This document shows positions 10,701 through 19,785 of a DNA stretch of 64,000 nucleotides, piece after piece. The first letter of the stretch is position 1; each line of letters begins with the position of its first letter. Below the pieces are notes generated by a model. That model made no database searches. It saw only the letters and a program-made list of their open reading frames with translations, and had not been told where the DNA came from. The translations under genes were made by a program, and so were the position numbers. The stretch comes from Mycosarcoma maydis (Eukaryota; Basidiomycota; Ustilaginomycetes; Ustilaginales): the NCBI RefSeq assembly GCF_000328475.2, contig NC_026482.1, positions 1,240,001 through 1,304,000 on the forward strand, written 5' to 3'.

Positions 10701-12203
10701 TTTGATGACCTCCAAGTTGGATACGCCGAGAAAGGGGGTGGCAAGACGCCAACGTTGGGCACATTCGGCGAGCAAGTCGACGTGGCTCTTGGAAAGGATG
10801 CTGAGCGATACCTCCTCCTCCTCGGGCTGGTGCTTGATCATTTCAAGATCAAAATCGATGCAGATTTCGAGCGCTCGGTGATAGTATGCACGAGGATCGG
10901 GAGGGATGTAGACGAAAGACGCAAAGGCATCTTCGTCGGCCGAATCGACAGACAGAGCGGCAAACTCGGAATCCAGCGTCGTTGATTCTGGTGGAATTTC
11001 GGCGCCAGGTGTTCCGCTTGCGCCAGCCGCACCGTACGAGTCGGGCCTGGAAGCTGAAGGACGGGTTGGAGAGTGACCGGGCACGTCGCTGGATGTGCTC
11101 TTGAGAAGCTCTGGATTGTTCTGGCACATTTCCATCATGATCTGCGACAGAGATGAGAGCTCCTGCGTTCTCCAATGCTGAAAAGCCTCTTCGGAAGCAA
11201 AATCTTGGCTACGCCCTGGCCAAGGTTGTTGAAGGTTGATATTTTTAACGCATCGTTTGAGATCGGTCATGGCAGCTTGCTCGGTGCACGTCTTTTTGAT
11301 AAATTCGACGTCCTGGCTGAGTTGGTTGAGGTCGACAGAGAAGAGAGCGCCGACGGTGCGGACCATGTTGGACTCGGCGAGCGGGTTGGAGGCGAGGGTG
11401 GGCAGAGTGCTGGCGGAGCTGGTTCGACGACTGGCAGTGGTGGGAGTCGGGTTGATGTACTCTTTGGCAGCCGCATATCCGTTTGAGCCTGATGAGACGG
11501 CTGGTGAGGTCGACGTGGTGGTTGTGGTGGAAGCGGAGGTGGGAGCAAGTTTGGCCGAGTATCCTTCGAGACGATCTGTGAGCTCTCTAGAGACACCACT
11601 GACAGTCTTGAGACATTCGCGAACAATGTTGACAAAGTGACCGACCTGGTTGTTGAGTTCTTGCTTCCACTCGTCGGCTACGGAACGTTTTTTCAGGCTT
11701 GCTTGTGCGGTGGTGACAAAGATGAGGATGAGTTCTTCAATCTTGCGATTTTCCTTCATCTGTTTCTGAAAAGAGACTTCCTTGAAGGTGCCGTAAAAGA
11801 TGCCAATGGTCTGTCGCAAGCTCTGATCCTTGTAGTTGGTGTCACGACCCATTGCGATCAGTTCGAGACGGTCGTTGAGACGTTTTATCAGCTTTTCGGG
11901 AAAGCGGACGGATTTTGAGGAGCCACCGACATCTCGAACCATATCGGCGAGGCCGGCAAAGCCCATCCAGCTGTCAGATTTGGACGCTGAGTCGGACGAT
12001 TTCTTTGAAGCTGATGTCGAGGTTGATGCGGATGCTGCCGAGGTGGCAGCAAGGCTCTCTCGCGCCTTGGCCTTGGCGGCTCTGCGTGCTTGGGCGAGAT
12101 GCGCATGATAGGCCACCTGAAGTAGAAAGACGTAGACATCGCCATCGGTCATGGGCTCGCGGACATAACGACTTGGAGTGCTTTTGGTGCTACGGGTCGT
12201 CAT
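7785..12203 (-). CDS. Munc13/Ync13-like protein with MUN and C2 domains
   Basis: This is a 1,472-residue protein starting at ATG 12203. An N-terminal helical region (after TDGDVYVFLLQVAYHAHLA) is followed by Ser/Thr-rich linkers. A MUN/DUF810-type helical region contains MHD1 at about residues 690-810. A C2 domain lies at about 910-1040 (from 'FSIKIVLGENLQPI' through 'SEPRWDEVFDV' to the LLLRVSMEGE strand), and an MHD2-like helical block spans about 1140-1270. The tail is basic and disordered. Fungal members such as fission yeast Ync13 act at the plasma membrane and division site, helping vesicle fusion and the balance of exocytosis and endocytosis. The C2 loop keeps 'NSRIDSFV' and WDE acidic positions, so calcium or lipid binding is possible but unproven. 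It is divergent from OXA1. Confidence 0.85.
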   Translation of the reverse strand: MTTRSTKSTPSRYVREPMTDGDVYVFLLQVAYHAHLAQARRAAKAKARESLAATSAASASTSTSASKKSSDSASKSDSWMGFAGLADMVRDVGGSSKSVRFPEKLIKRLNDRLELIAMGRDTNYKDQSLRQTIGIFYGTFKEVSFQKQMKENRKIEELILIFVTTAQASLKKRSVADEWKQELNNQVGHFVNIVRECLKTVSGVSRELTDRLEGYSAKLAPTSASTTTTTSTSPAVSSGSNGYAAAKEYINPTPTTASRRTSSASTLPTLASNPLAESNMVRTVGALFSVDLNQLSQDVEFIKKTCTEQAAMTDLKRCVKNINLQQPWPGRSQDFASEEAFQHWRTQELSSLSQIMMEMCQNNPELLKSTSSDVPGHSPTRPSASRPDSYGAAGASGTPGAEIPPESTTLDSEFAALSVDSADEDAFASFVYIPPDPRAYYHRALEICIDFDLEMIKHQPEEEEVSLSILSKSHVDLLAECAQRWRLATPFLGVSNLEVIKAKYDNGEVPLDCVSESLGSVSRTLSEIDFADWMLQEQAKLVKLYTSLSESFLRYLYEAFQDLHNVEPDEIQPYLLLLQDLHATGFVRNERRLEAETIALESHVEELKDAVCIMAIHQYTAKTTELFSQIVTNEVVPLVQLLDWLEKGAKRLDKKYPEPLLQSVDPVSLVLEKQVPLFLDDLESMKQQVVDHATREHEPLAFEDIFTLYNRVKTLMRMHAAFCPNADLTFSLTDWFEPHIRHWLINSEKKTAEWVHNAIANDSFTPIESQGAVHSSSIDDLFGALQQPVDFILGLKWPDAYQNARFLTTLAKIVSRAVEQYCSRVEEMFMEEMFPRAAEDQDMAQKQSAWMVKAKQTISGEKRVEPFHFQATSCVRLNNIEAARVLLDKLYQKIDADKQAEIVKRHAPETPAKRSHSRFVFSIKIVLGENLQPIRDTGVNSRIDSFVTLSDERGQKIAKTRTIYETSEPRWDEVFDVHVEQPMWLAATVWDRKLVGDHNLCGRAYVRLDPRYFGDLLSHELWMDLDTQGRLLLRVSMEGERDDILYHFGRAFRSLKRAESDMVRIIVDKMSVFIRQCLSRSLLKTLVKTSGIDLTKALGNVKALYASALASTNVNASMIPPVEPEAKPKNRPAQLTDHEIEAAIIPLLDYLDECLATLKGSLSEDEALLVLTKVWKQVLNIIESILVPPLSDSPSSMQQLSDKEVDIVFKWLGFLKNYFNAYDAETGVTHGVPLDVLQGAKYREMLSYLLLHDQSTDELMMECVRGMQAKMRRAATQRGAKNKSVLHQRSLGTIKKRKQEKKEEDSDVAANGSLDMAMKLLRMRPGTGDFLQQQMATMHTLQVSAVGASPARSSAPGTPASTTISPNVRVAKRESQLPPMPQAGLAGPASIDVKRQAYQLRDDPMPTLPAASRVPDSANTSSMYASYSANQPDTPTRRSSRHLDAHNSASAAKSARSPGGSESVYDRISRQL

Positions 12204-13320
12204 GGTGCTTGGGCCGTGGCGGTGGGCGAATCGAATACGGCCGAGGAGATGGATCGACGAGAGAGAGTGTGTGCAGCGGTCGGTATGCGTTTAAACAATC
12301 ACCACAGGGTAAAGAGATCAAGGTGGAAAGCATCAACGCATGCTCAAAGACATGATACGATGACTGAAAAGACGACCTCGAGTATCTGAGCCGCGTACGT
12401 GGTGCCACGAGGTGGGCGCTCGAGCCGATCTGGAAGTAACGAGTAACGTGTGAAACTGACTTGACCAATCGTGAATCTTGGAAAACAATCTTGGGACGGT
12501 GCGCAGGTGGGTAGGGTATATGCCAAACGACAAGACCGTGTGTTCATTGATGTGAGGGTTGGGGCGTGATGGCTGTGTCAGTGTGTAATCAACCAAGGTG
12601 CCAAGGTGATCGTGATGGCGATGCTGATGAGAGAGCAATCGAATCGTGAATGATAAGAAAGCGCGTTGCTGGGGGAAGCACACAAGGATGTGGAGAGCAA
12701 CTCAGACCGTGTTCCGGCGGTGAGCCGAATCGCGGCAGCGTGTGCTGTCTCACGGCTCTCCCGACGATACCCTCTCAAGTCTCTTTTCTTACACACACAT
12801 TTACGATTTACAATTCGTGATTCGTGCGTGATTCACACAGACGCAAGCTCCCAGCGTGCGCACGTCCGAGTCGTGAGTTACTGTATGTGGAACGGGCGCG
12901 TGCGTCGTGCGTCATTCACAGAATCGTCATTTGTCAATCGTGGTTTTATTTTTGCATTTTAAAAACGATTTTCACGAATCACGAATCGTAAATCGTGAAA
13001 TTGTGATTTCGTGATTGCTTAGTCGCGATCGTGGATCGTGCAAATTCAAGTGATCCATGTTAGGTCAAAACAATATAAACATTACATAAGCAAGAACCCG
13101 ATCGTTCATGTTGCTATTCACGATTCACGATTTACGATTCACGATTCACGATTCACGATTCACGATTCACGATTCACGATTCACGATTTCCGATTTTTGT
13201 CGAGTTCTTCTTGCCTCGCTCTCTTACAAGTCACGAGTTTGCTAAAGCTGTGACGCTTGACGCTTTGTCCAACCATCCATCCCTCTCTCTCTTCCTAGAC
13301 CTTGACGCTCGCAAGCCAAG
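12204..13320. other. Divergent intergenic region, Ync13-like / OXA1
   Basis: This 1.1 kb region probably carries both promoters. TCGTGA-type repeats cluster at about 12800-12830 and 12970-13040, in both orientations, so parts can fold into hairpins. An array of 7-bp units follows at 13116-13190. A pyrimidine-rich stretch (about 13270-13310) immediately precedes the OXA1 start. No gene is supported. Confidence 0.6.
13116..13190 (+). repeat. (ATTCACG)n 7-bp tandem array
   Basis: About ten near-perfect ATTCACG units with one TTTACG variant, about 130 bp upstream of the OXA1 start codon. It is the same unit, in the opposite orientation, as the array at 39050-39104. Confidence 0.9.
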
Positions 13321-14973
13321 ATGGTCGCTGTCGCTGCTGCTTCGCTGGCTCAGCGAACACGCCTACGCAGCACACCAATGCTCGTTTCTGCAGCTCGTCT
13401 TCCCGTCACTGCCGCTTCTACCTCGCGAGCCTCGCGCGGCTTGGCAAGTGCTGCTGCATCGACGCCGGCGCAAAGACCGTCGAGCTTGAGCACCACGCTG
13501 GCTTACAATCGTGCCACTTTTACCCGGGTAGGCGTCGCATTCCGCGCTCAGTCAAATCTGCTGGCTGGCAAGCCGTTTTCGTCAGCTATCGCGCGTCGAA
13601 ATCTCTCGTTCTGGAGTTCGTCCAAACCAGCGAGCACCACATCGGGTGACCAGTCATCATCGCTCTCTTCGGAAATCGAGACAAAAAAGGAGCAGGTCAT
13701 CGATGCTGTCAACGATCTGAGCCAGTCGTCCAAGGCCTCGATCCACGACGTTGAATCCTCCCTGTCCGAAGGCTTGCATTCCACACAGCAAGCAGCTTCC
13801 GATGCCGTCTCGACTCTGCAGTCGAAAGCCTCGCAAGTGTCTTCCACTCTGACCGAACAGTTGAGCAATGTGGATGCTACCGCAGCTTCCACCGTCACCG
13901 AAGCCTTCAGTGGAGCTATGGGTGTCATACCAGGCGAGTTGACCGAACTCGGCCTGAACCACTGGGTCACACCACCCGGTTGGATCACCAACCTGCTCGA
14001 ATTCGTCGGCACCACCACCGGTCTTCCCTGGTGGGGCACCATCACCATCACCACAGTAGCACTCCGTCTTTTGATCGCACCCATCTCGATCGCAGGTCAA
14101 AAGAACGCCATCAGGCTGGGTAACATCCAACCCGAGATGAAACGCAACATGGACGACATCAAACATTACAAGGCTGCTGGTGACCAGATGCAGATGCAGA
14201 AAGCCGTCATGGCCACCCAGAAACTGCTCAGGGATAACAATGCCAACCCGATCAAATCACTCGTTCCGATCCTCTTCCAATTCCCACTCATGTTCAGCTA
14301 CTTTTTGGCGCTCGAGAGGATCGCAAAGTCCGGTTCCGAGAGTTTCGCCCACGGAGGTCCTTTCTGGACCACCGATCTGACTGTTCCCGATCCCACCTGG
14401 ATCTTGCCCGCCATCTCGACTCTGGCGACTTTCGCCGTGGCTGAAGTGGGCTTCAAGGTGGGCACCAACAGCCAGTCGGATCCTGCACAGAGTCAGATGA
14501 TGAAGTACATCTTCCGAGGTTTCATGCCCATCCTTGCGTGGTTCTCGACAACCTTTCCTTCCGGCGTGTTGGTCTACTGGGCCACCACGAACCTCTACTC
14601 GTTGGCACAGCTGGCAATTCTCCAAGTGCCCTTGGTAAGGAAATGGGCAAAGTTCCCCAAGAGAATCACTCACCCCAAGAACCCATATCAGCAAGAAGCA
14701 AACACTTTCATGGACAAGTTGAGGGCGGCGAAAGATCGGATGTCGGATTCTAGCGCGACGCACAAGCCGGTCAAACCGGTGGCTGCCACCAGCACTGCTA
14801 GCACCACGCCAACTCAGACAAGCTCCAGGTCAGACGCGTTGAACGAGATCCTCAATGACAAGTCGACGTACGAGGCTAGCGCCACCACCACCAATGCTGA
14901 CGCCCAGTCCACCGCCGCTCAAAGGAACCGGGAGCGTGTCCTCAAGGCTCGTCAGCGTCGCGCTCGCCAATAG
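13321..14973 (+). CDS. OXA1: Mitochondrial inner-membrane insertase Oxa1
   Basis: A 550-residue YidC/Oxa1/Alb3 family protein. The start ATG (context CAAGATGG) opens an Arg/Ser/Ala-rich mitochondrial targeting sequence ('RASRGLASAAASTPAQR'). A 100-residue Ser/Thr-rich spacer with helical segments follows. The conserved core then runs from 'WWGTITITTVALRLLIAPIS' (TM about 237-257) through the basic, glutamine-rich matrix loop (QPEMKRNMDDIKHYK). Further membrane segments lie at about 313-335, 359-380 and 400-434, the last with the PSGVLVYWATTNLYSLAQ signature. The C-terminal matrix tail is basic, as needed for ribosome binding in known Oxa1. It inserts mitochondrially encoded and conservatively sorted proteins into the inner membrane. 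It converges with the TRF-like gene, 225 bp apart. Confidence 0.93.
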   Translation: MVAVAAASLAQRTRLRSTPMLVSAARLPVTAASTSRASRGLASAAASTPAQRPSSLSTTLAYNRATFTRVGVAFRAQSNLLAGKPFSSAIARRNLSFWSSSKPASTTSGDQSSSLSSEIETKKEQVIDAVNDLSQSSKASIHDVESSLSEGLHSTQQAASDAVSTLQSKASQVSSTLTEQLSNVDATAASTVTEAFSGAMGVIPGELTELGLNHWVTPPGWITNLLEFVGTTTGLPWWGTITITTVALRLLIAPISIAGQKNAIRLGNIQPEMKRNMDDIKHYKAAGDQMQMQKAVMATQKLLRDNNANPIKSLVPILFQFPLMFSYFLALERIAKSGSESFAHGGPFWTTDLTVPDPTWILPAISTLATFAVAEVGFKVGTNSQSDPAQSQMMKYIFRGFMPILAWFSTTFPSGVLVYWATTNLYSLAQLAILQVPLVRKWAKFPKRITHPKNPYQQEANTFMDKLRAAKDRMSDSSATHKPVKPVAATSTASTTPTQTSSRSDALNEILNDKSTYEASATTTNADAQSTAAQRNRERVLKARQRRARQ

Positions 14974-15198
14974 ATCCACTTGAACTCTTGAATCCTCTCT
15001 CCCCCCCCTCATCCACCTCTCATCCCCACACATCCCGCTCCTACTTGTATTCTACCAAGACCTCGTTGATCAAACTCGCTCCACAGACATGAAAAAGCAA
15101 ACATGTGATGCCACCAACCATTACCAACCATATCATCTTTCATCTTTCGCTTCAGCTTGTGACATGACTCGCTCAAGGAGCGTGTGACACGGGTGCTA
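14974..15198. other. Convergent 3' spacer OXA1 / TRF-like
   Basis: Short spacer with a C-rich run near 15000-15010. The two 3' UTRs must lie close together or overlap here. No gene seen. Confidence 0.6.
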
Positions 15199-18100
15199 CT
15201 ATTCGTTTGAAAGAGAACTCGACGAGCGCTGATCTTGGCCGCGTTGAGCGTCTCTAGCACGTTGCGATTTGTCGGGCTCAACATCGACGCCGTTCTCGGT
15301 GGCAGCTTGTGCTTGCACCGCTGCAGCACTTGCATTGTCCGATTCACTGCTTGCTAACAGGATAGGGTTCCTGCGCTCTCCACTTGATCGGAGCTGCGAC
15401 CAAGAACCCACGTCCGGCACATCTTCCGTGTCTTCCCTCCTCTCCCTCTCCACGACCCGTTTCGGCTTCCAGATATTTGGATGCAACAGCCTCTTCCAAT
15501 ACGGGATCCTGACGCCTTCCCTCTTCATCCTGATCAGCTCGTTCCTCGCCTTGTCTTTCAACTGCACGTTGTTCCACCTCGCCAGCAACGTCGATTGCGT
15601 TCCGCGCACACCGTGTCGCTTTAGCACCTCGGAGTACACGGCGAACTTTGGCGACACTTGCTTGTACCGAGCTAGCTCGTGTAACGCCGACAGCAAGCAT
15701 GTCGTTTCCGCATCAGTCCATCGTACTCGTCCCGACATGTTGTGACCAGAGACGTACAGGTTCGACCCTTTGTACGGTTCCACTCGCACTGTTTGGCCGA
15801 GCGGTTCGGCGCGCCGTTGACGTTTGCTGGGAGCGCTTTGGGCGCTCACCTCGTCTTGTAGCTCGTCCTCCTCTTCCTCTTCGTCCTCTTCTTCCAAGGA
15901 AATCTGATTAACAACAGGGGCAGCTTCTTCTAGAGCTTGTTGACAACGTAACCTGGCCGGGCGATACGGCCCAATACGACGCGAAGGCGCCGGATCGCTA
16001 GAGCGCAGGATCTCAGCTACAGCGTTCTCGTCGCGCATCGCGATTGCATCCGCGTCCTCGCCGTCTGTGCGAGACTCATCTTCCAGTCCAGCAAGCGGCA
16101 TCGCCTCGTCTTCCGCCTCGGGTCGGTGGAAACGCACCGTACCAGGCCGAGGCTGTTTTGCAGCAACAGCGGCATCCCTAGCTGCTCGGCGTCGAAGAAC
16201 AGCTTGGTCGTCATCGCCAACAAAGCCCTCATCCGGTGTAGCTCTCGTAGCTTCGAGCTCGGTCTGGACGCCTTCAAGCCTATTCCCGTCAGTCGGCCTA
16301 TCCGCTTCGCCTTGTTCGTCGTCGCTTGACTCGCCTTCCTCGCGCAGCCGCCCAGATTCAGTGGATCGCGTACGGGCTTGCGATCCATCTTGAGGCAAAC
16401 CTCGCCCAAGACCGGTGGCATCTCCCTTGCTGACGCTGCTCCGGCCTCTTGCAGTTTGCGAACGTGTCCTTTTAGAGCGCGCCTCCTCGGCGCCCATTGT
16501 AGGACTTACAAAAGTCACGTTTCGCTCTTGCTGCTCCTCTGCTTCGTCGCTTTCCTCTGCCTCAGCACTGTCCTCTGCACGCTGCTGAGCTTGACGTTGA
16601 GCGGAATTGACAGAGTCTCGCCTGGGCTTCGATTTTTGTGCTACAACACGAGAGCTTCTTCTTCTGGTGATCGGAACATCGTCTGGCGCATCTGCAGCGC
16701 TCTCGCTATCGGCAGCTGATTCTTGCAGAGGGCTTAGGCGTCGCTGTGCCGCGTTAATTTGCAGACTGCGTCCGGAAGTCGGTGTCGCTTGTACGTCAGC
16801 GGGTGGAGGCGGTGCAGTCGCCTTTCCTTTGCCTTTCTGCTTTCCACGCTTGTGGCCGCGAACGGCGTTTTCGAGAAAGACATCTTCATCATCCTCGCCC
16901 TGAGTTTCAAAGCGAGATTCTCGGACTGCCGTTGCTGACCCATCGACGAGTCTCTGGTTCCTGCGGTCGCCTTCTGCTGTGTGACGCACCAGACGGTTCT
17001 GACTGTCGAAGCCCAATCTTCCCGCTTTCTCCTTTGTCGGCGAGTCGAACGGGCCATCGCGGTTCCGGCGTGGCTCCACCTGTCCGGCTGCTTCACTGCT
17101 TTCAAATGGAACGAAAGTGCCTGGTGGCTGGTGCGGGTCACGTGTTGTGGTGCGACCAGAGCTGTTGAGCGCAGCAGAAAGTCGTGCTGCGAGTCTATTG
17201 TCCCGCGGAGGACTGGAAGCGACATCAAGGTCAACGCTGTCGATCAGAGCAGCCCCTTCGCGTTCGAGAGACGACATAGCCTCGAGCTCGAGGAGTTTCT
17301 GCGTAACTGTCAGTTCAACAAGATCATTGCTTTGTGGAACGATCTCTACGGAATCTCGTGGCTGCGTGTGAGGCTGCAGATTGTCTTGCGAATCATCCTC
17401 ATCCATCAATTCGTCCAGCCAAATGGTGTATTCGCTAGCGAAAGGCTGTGACGCCTGGGTGGCGCCAGCTGTGGTTTTGGGTGTCGATTGACTTGGTCCC
17501 GTGTCGATGCCCAACGGACGTTGGTTCTCACCATCCATGTCAGGGCTGGAAGCGGAGACAATATCGGGAATGATTGAGGCACTGAACACGCTCGACTCGC
17601 GTGCAAGGCGTTCCATGATGAGCGGTAATGTTGTCGAGTGCATTCCAGCATCAACCTCGCGCACCACATCGCGCACGTAGCCGGTAAGATCGGCTGCCAT
17701 CCTTTGGAATGAAAACATCTCGCGCAGGGCGACGTAGTTATGCTGCATGCCCTGAAGGTCGATCTGGCGAATATTGGCAAACGTCTCGTACCGCTGCACC
17801 ATGTAGTCGATCTGGGCTTGTGACATTCCACGTCGCCTCTTGACATGCTCAAGCGAGTGACGTACAATCTCGCCACTCATGAGGATGGATAGATGATCCG
17901 AGATGTCTGTGCGGCCAACGTCTTCGGCCATCTCACCTGCTCGAACTGCTTGCAAGACATGCTCTAGACGATGGATGTAGATTTGGACGCTCATGTCGAG
18001 AAGCATGTTGAGCACCTCGTCGGTGATTTCCGACTCCAAGGGCACAATGAATCGCAGAAAGACGCAACGGGCATCATTGAGTTCGTTAATGTTTCGCAGC

Positions 18101-19785
18101 GGGGCGCGAACAACGTCTTCGCCCGTGATGTCTTGACCTTTGGCACGTTGGTACTGTGCAGGGTCTGTGGGGAGTTGGTGGATGTAGTGAACAAAGGTAG
18201 CGCAGTTGGCCATCTGCATTGCCTCATCGAAACCTTCTGGTGGCGTCCGATCGGATTCTCGGAGCAATGAGCGCGTGACTTCTTCGGTATCGATAAAGTG
18301 ATGCTTGTATTGAGCTTCGGCGAGCAGCTGGTTGGTTTTGTACGACTCAAAGGGTGTCCAGTAGCGGAGCATATCATCAAACGACTCGCGTTGCCATTGC
18401 TGGTGGTAGAGACTCATGTAGAAGTGGAGCACGCCCTTTGCGTTGATGATGATTGCAGCACATCGCTCTTCGATAGTAGGCACGTCGAGTCGTCCATCCG
18501 GATCAGCCAGCGATGGGCGTAACCGCTGTTCGGATTGCGCTACGGTCGTGTTTGCTGTCAAATCTGCGCCCGAACGAGGCGACGATCGCCTTGGTCGCCG
18601 CCCTGATTGTGCTGCGATCTTGTCTGTTATCGTGTTTGTTTCCTCGGACTCGTCGTCCGAATCTTCGTCCGGTTCTTCGTCTCCTTCTTCCGAGCCTTCA
18701 TCCGACTCTTGGCTGGATTCGTCGTCAGAAATGACTATGCCTGCATTCAGGCGTTTACTTCGGCGCGTTGATGCTGGCGTGTTCGAAAGCGCGCTTCTCG
18801 CTGTATCTATGCTTCGCGAGCCTGACTGCGCAGAGGTGGCAGTGCGGGTGAGTGGGGCACTGTGTCTGGCTCGTTTCGAAGGACGCGAGCGGGTCGATAT
18901 GCTTGTATGGTTGGTGTCGCGGCTGGAAACCAGTGGACCTGCGATCGAAGCTCTGGCGAGTCTGTTGCCCCTCTGCTCTTGTGGGTGCAAGCGGTGGAGC
19001 GCGGTCTGCGTGGTGTCGCTGTCAGCCGACTCCAGGTGGATATGGCGGCTCGGACGCGGTGTGAGCTGACTGGCGACCAAAGCCTCATCCAGAGCCTCCT
19101 GGGATTCGTCGCTTGTAGCAACTGCATCCGTCACGTTGGACGTCTCTGCAGCCTCGTCGCTGGACACATCATCTGTGCTTTCGCGAAGCGAGCGATCCTG
19201 GCGGGCTGCCCGAGGCGCATTGGAGCGGAGCGTGTTAGAAGGATCTTGGTGTTCGTGATCGGATGTGTCGGATGCACCGGATGCGTCAGACGGGTCTGAA
19301 TGATCGGAGTCGGATGCATCGGAAAGGTCCAAATAGTCAAAGTCGGATGCTTCGGGTGTGGCTTGATCATCAGAATCAGAGACGGGCGACTCGGAAGGAT
19401 TGGGCGAGCCCGGTGAGTCTGGTGAGTCTGGTGAGTCTGGTGAGTCTGGTGAGTCTGGTGAGTCTGGTGAGTCCGGTGAGTCGGAGGAGTCGGAGGAGTC
19501 GGATGATAGCACAATATAATGTGACTGGAAGGATCCCGTAGTATTTCGTCGCCTGGTTGTTTTGCGAGTGCGTGGTTGGGATGTAGCAGCTGACAAGGAA
19601 GCTGTGATGCTTTGTGGCCGCGATGCATTGCGAGTGCGTGATTGGGTCGCGGATGGTGAATCAGTCGTCGTACTTTGACGCCTCGACGCGCTGCGAGCGC
19701 GTGTGCGCGATGCAGCAATTGACGACGAAGCTGCTGCGATGGAGTTGCGCGTTCTTCTCGTCGAGCTCCGAGCAGAAGCTGACAT
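15199..19785 (-). CDS. TRF-like telomere-repeat-binding protein with C-terminal telobox Myb
   Basis: The longest frame starts with GTG at 19797. The first ATG is at 19785, giving 1,528 residues. The N-terminal 450 residues are Ser/Arg-rich and then acidic, with a (Asp-Ser-Pro)n repeat and Glu/Asp tracts. Residues about 435-720 form a helical region (from 'IEERCAAIIINAKGVLHFYM') that could be a TRF-homology dimerisation domain. A long disordered middle follows. Near residues 1355-1425 is a Myb/SANT domain: 'RWTDAETTCLLSALHEL', then VQLKDKARN, which matches the telobox consensus VDLKDKxRN. That architecture is the one known for TRF/Taz1 proteins that bind double-stranded TTAGGG telomeres. Smut fungi are reported to carry a TRF-like protein in addition to a Tay1 type. 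The TRFH call is inference, and the telobox is seen directly. Confidence 0.62.
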   Translation of the reverse strand: MSASARSSTRRTRNSIAAASSSIAASRTRARSASRRQSTTTDSPSATQSRTRNASRPQSITASLSAATSQPRTRKTTRRRNTTGSFQSHYIVLSSDSSDSSDSPDSPDSPDSPDSPDSPDSPDSPGSPNPSESPVSDSDDQATPEASDFDYLDLSDASDSDHSDPSDASGASDTSDHEHQDPSNTLRSNAPRAARQDRSLRESTDDVSSDEAAETSNVTDAVATSDESQEALDEALVASQLTPRPSRHIHLESADSDTTQTALHRLHPQEQRGNRLARASIAGPLVSSRDTNHTSISTRSRPSKRARHSAPLTRTATSAQSGSRSIDTARSALSNTPASTRRSKRLNAGIVISDDESSQESDEGSEEGDEEPDEDSDDESEETNTITDKIAAQSGRRPRRSSPRSGADLTANTTVAQSEQRLRPSLADPDGRLDVPTIEERCAAIIINAKGVLHFYMSLYHQQWQRESFDDMLRYWTPFESYKTNQLLAEAQYKHHFIDTEEVTRSLLRESDRTPPEGFDEAMQMANCATFVHYIHQLPTDPAQYQRAKGQDITGEDVVRAPLRNINELNDARCVFLRFIVPLESEITDEVLNMLLDMSVQIYIHRLEHVLQAVRAGEMAEDVGRTDISDHLSILMSGEIVRHSLEHVKRRRGMSQAQIDYMVQRYETFANIRQIDLQGMQHNYVALREMFSFQRMAADLTGYVRDVVREVDAGMHSTTLPLIMERLARESSVFSASIIPDIVSASSPDMDGENQRPLGIDTGPSQSTPKTTAGATQASQPFASEYTIWLDELMDEDDSQDNLQPHTQPRDSVEIVPQSNDLVELTVTQKLLELEAMSSLEREGAALIDSVDLDVASSPPRDNRLAARLSAALNSSGRTTTRDPHQPPGTFVPFESSEAAGQVEPRRNRDGPFDSPTKEKAGRLGFDSQNRLVRHTAEGDRRNQRLVDGSATAVRESRFETQGEDDEDVFLENAVRGHKRGKQKGKGKATAPPPPADVQATPTSGRSLQINAAQRRLSPLQESAADSESAADAPDDVPITRRRSSRVVAQKSKPRRDSVNSAQRQAQQRAEDSAEAEESDEAEEQQERNVTFVSPTMGAEEARSKRTRSQTARGRSSVSKGDATGLGRGLPQDGSQARTRSTESGRLREEGESSDDEQGEADRPTDGNRLEGVQTELEATRATPDEGFVGDDDQAVLRRRAARDAAVAAKQPRPGTVRFHRPEAEDEAMPLAGLEDESRTDGEDADAIAMRDENAVAEILRSSDPAPSRRIGPYRPARLRCQQALEEAAPVVNQISLEEEDEEEEEDELQDEVSAQSAPSKRQRRAEPLGQTVRVEPYKGSNLYVSGHNMSGRVRWTDAETTCLLSALHELARYKQVSPKFAVYSEVLKRHGVRGTQSTLLARWNNVQLKDKARNELIRMKREGVRIPYWKRLLHPNIWKPKRVVERERREDTEDVPDVGSWSQLRSSGERRNPILLASSESDNASAAAVQAQAATENGVDVEPDKSQRARDAQRGQDQRSSSSLSNE
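19411..19506 (-). repeat. 9-bp coding minisatellite (Asp-Ser-Pro)n
   Basis: Tandem GGTGAGTCT units (about eight, then degenerate GGAGGAGTC units) lie inside the TRF-like gene and encode repeated Asp-Ser-Pro and Asp-Ser-Ser. The unit is a multiple of three, so copy-number change keeps frame. Confidence 0.9.

Noticed and set aside
13116..13190. Regular repeats considered as a CRISPR-type array
   Set aside because: Units are 7 bp with no spacers, and the genome is eukaryotic. It is a simple tandem repeat.
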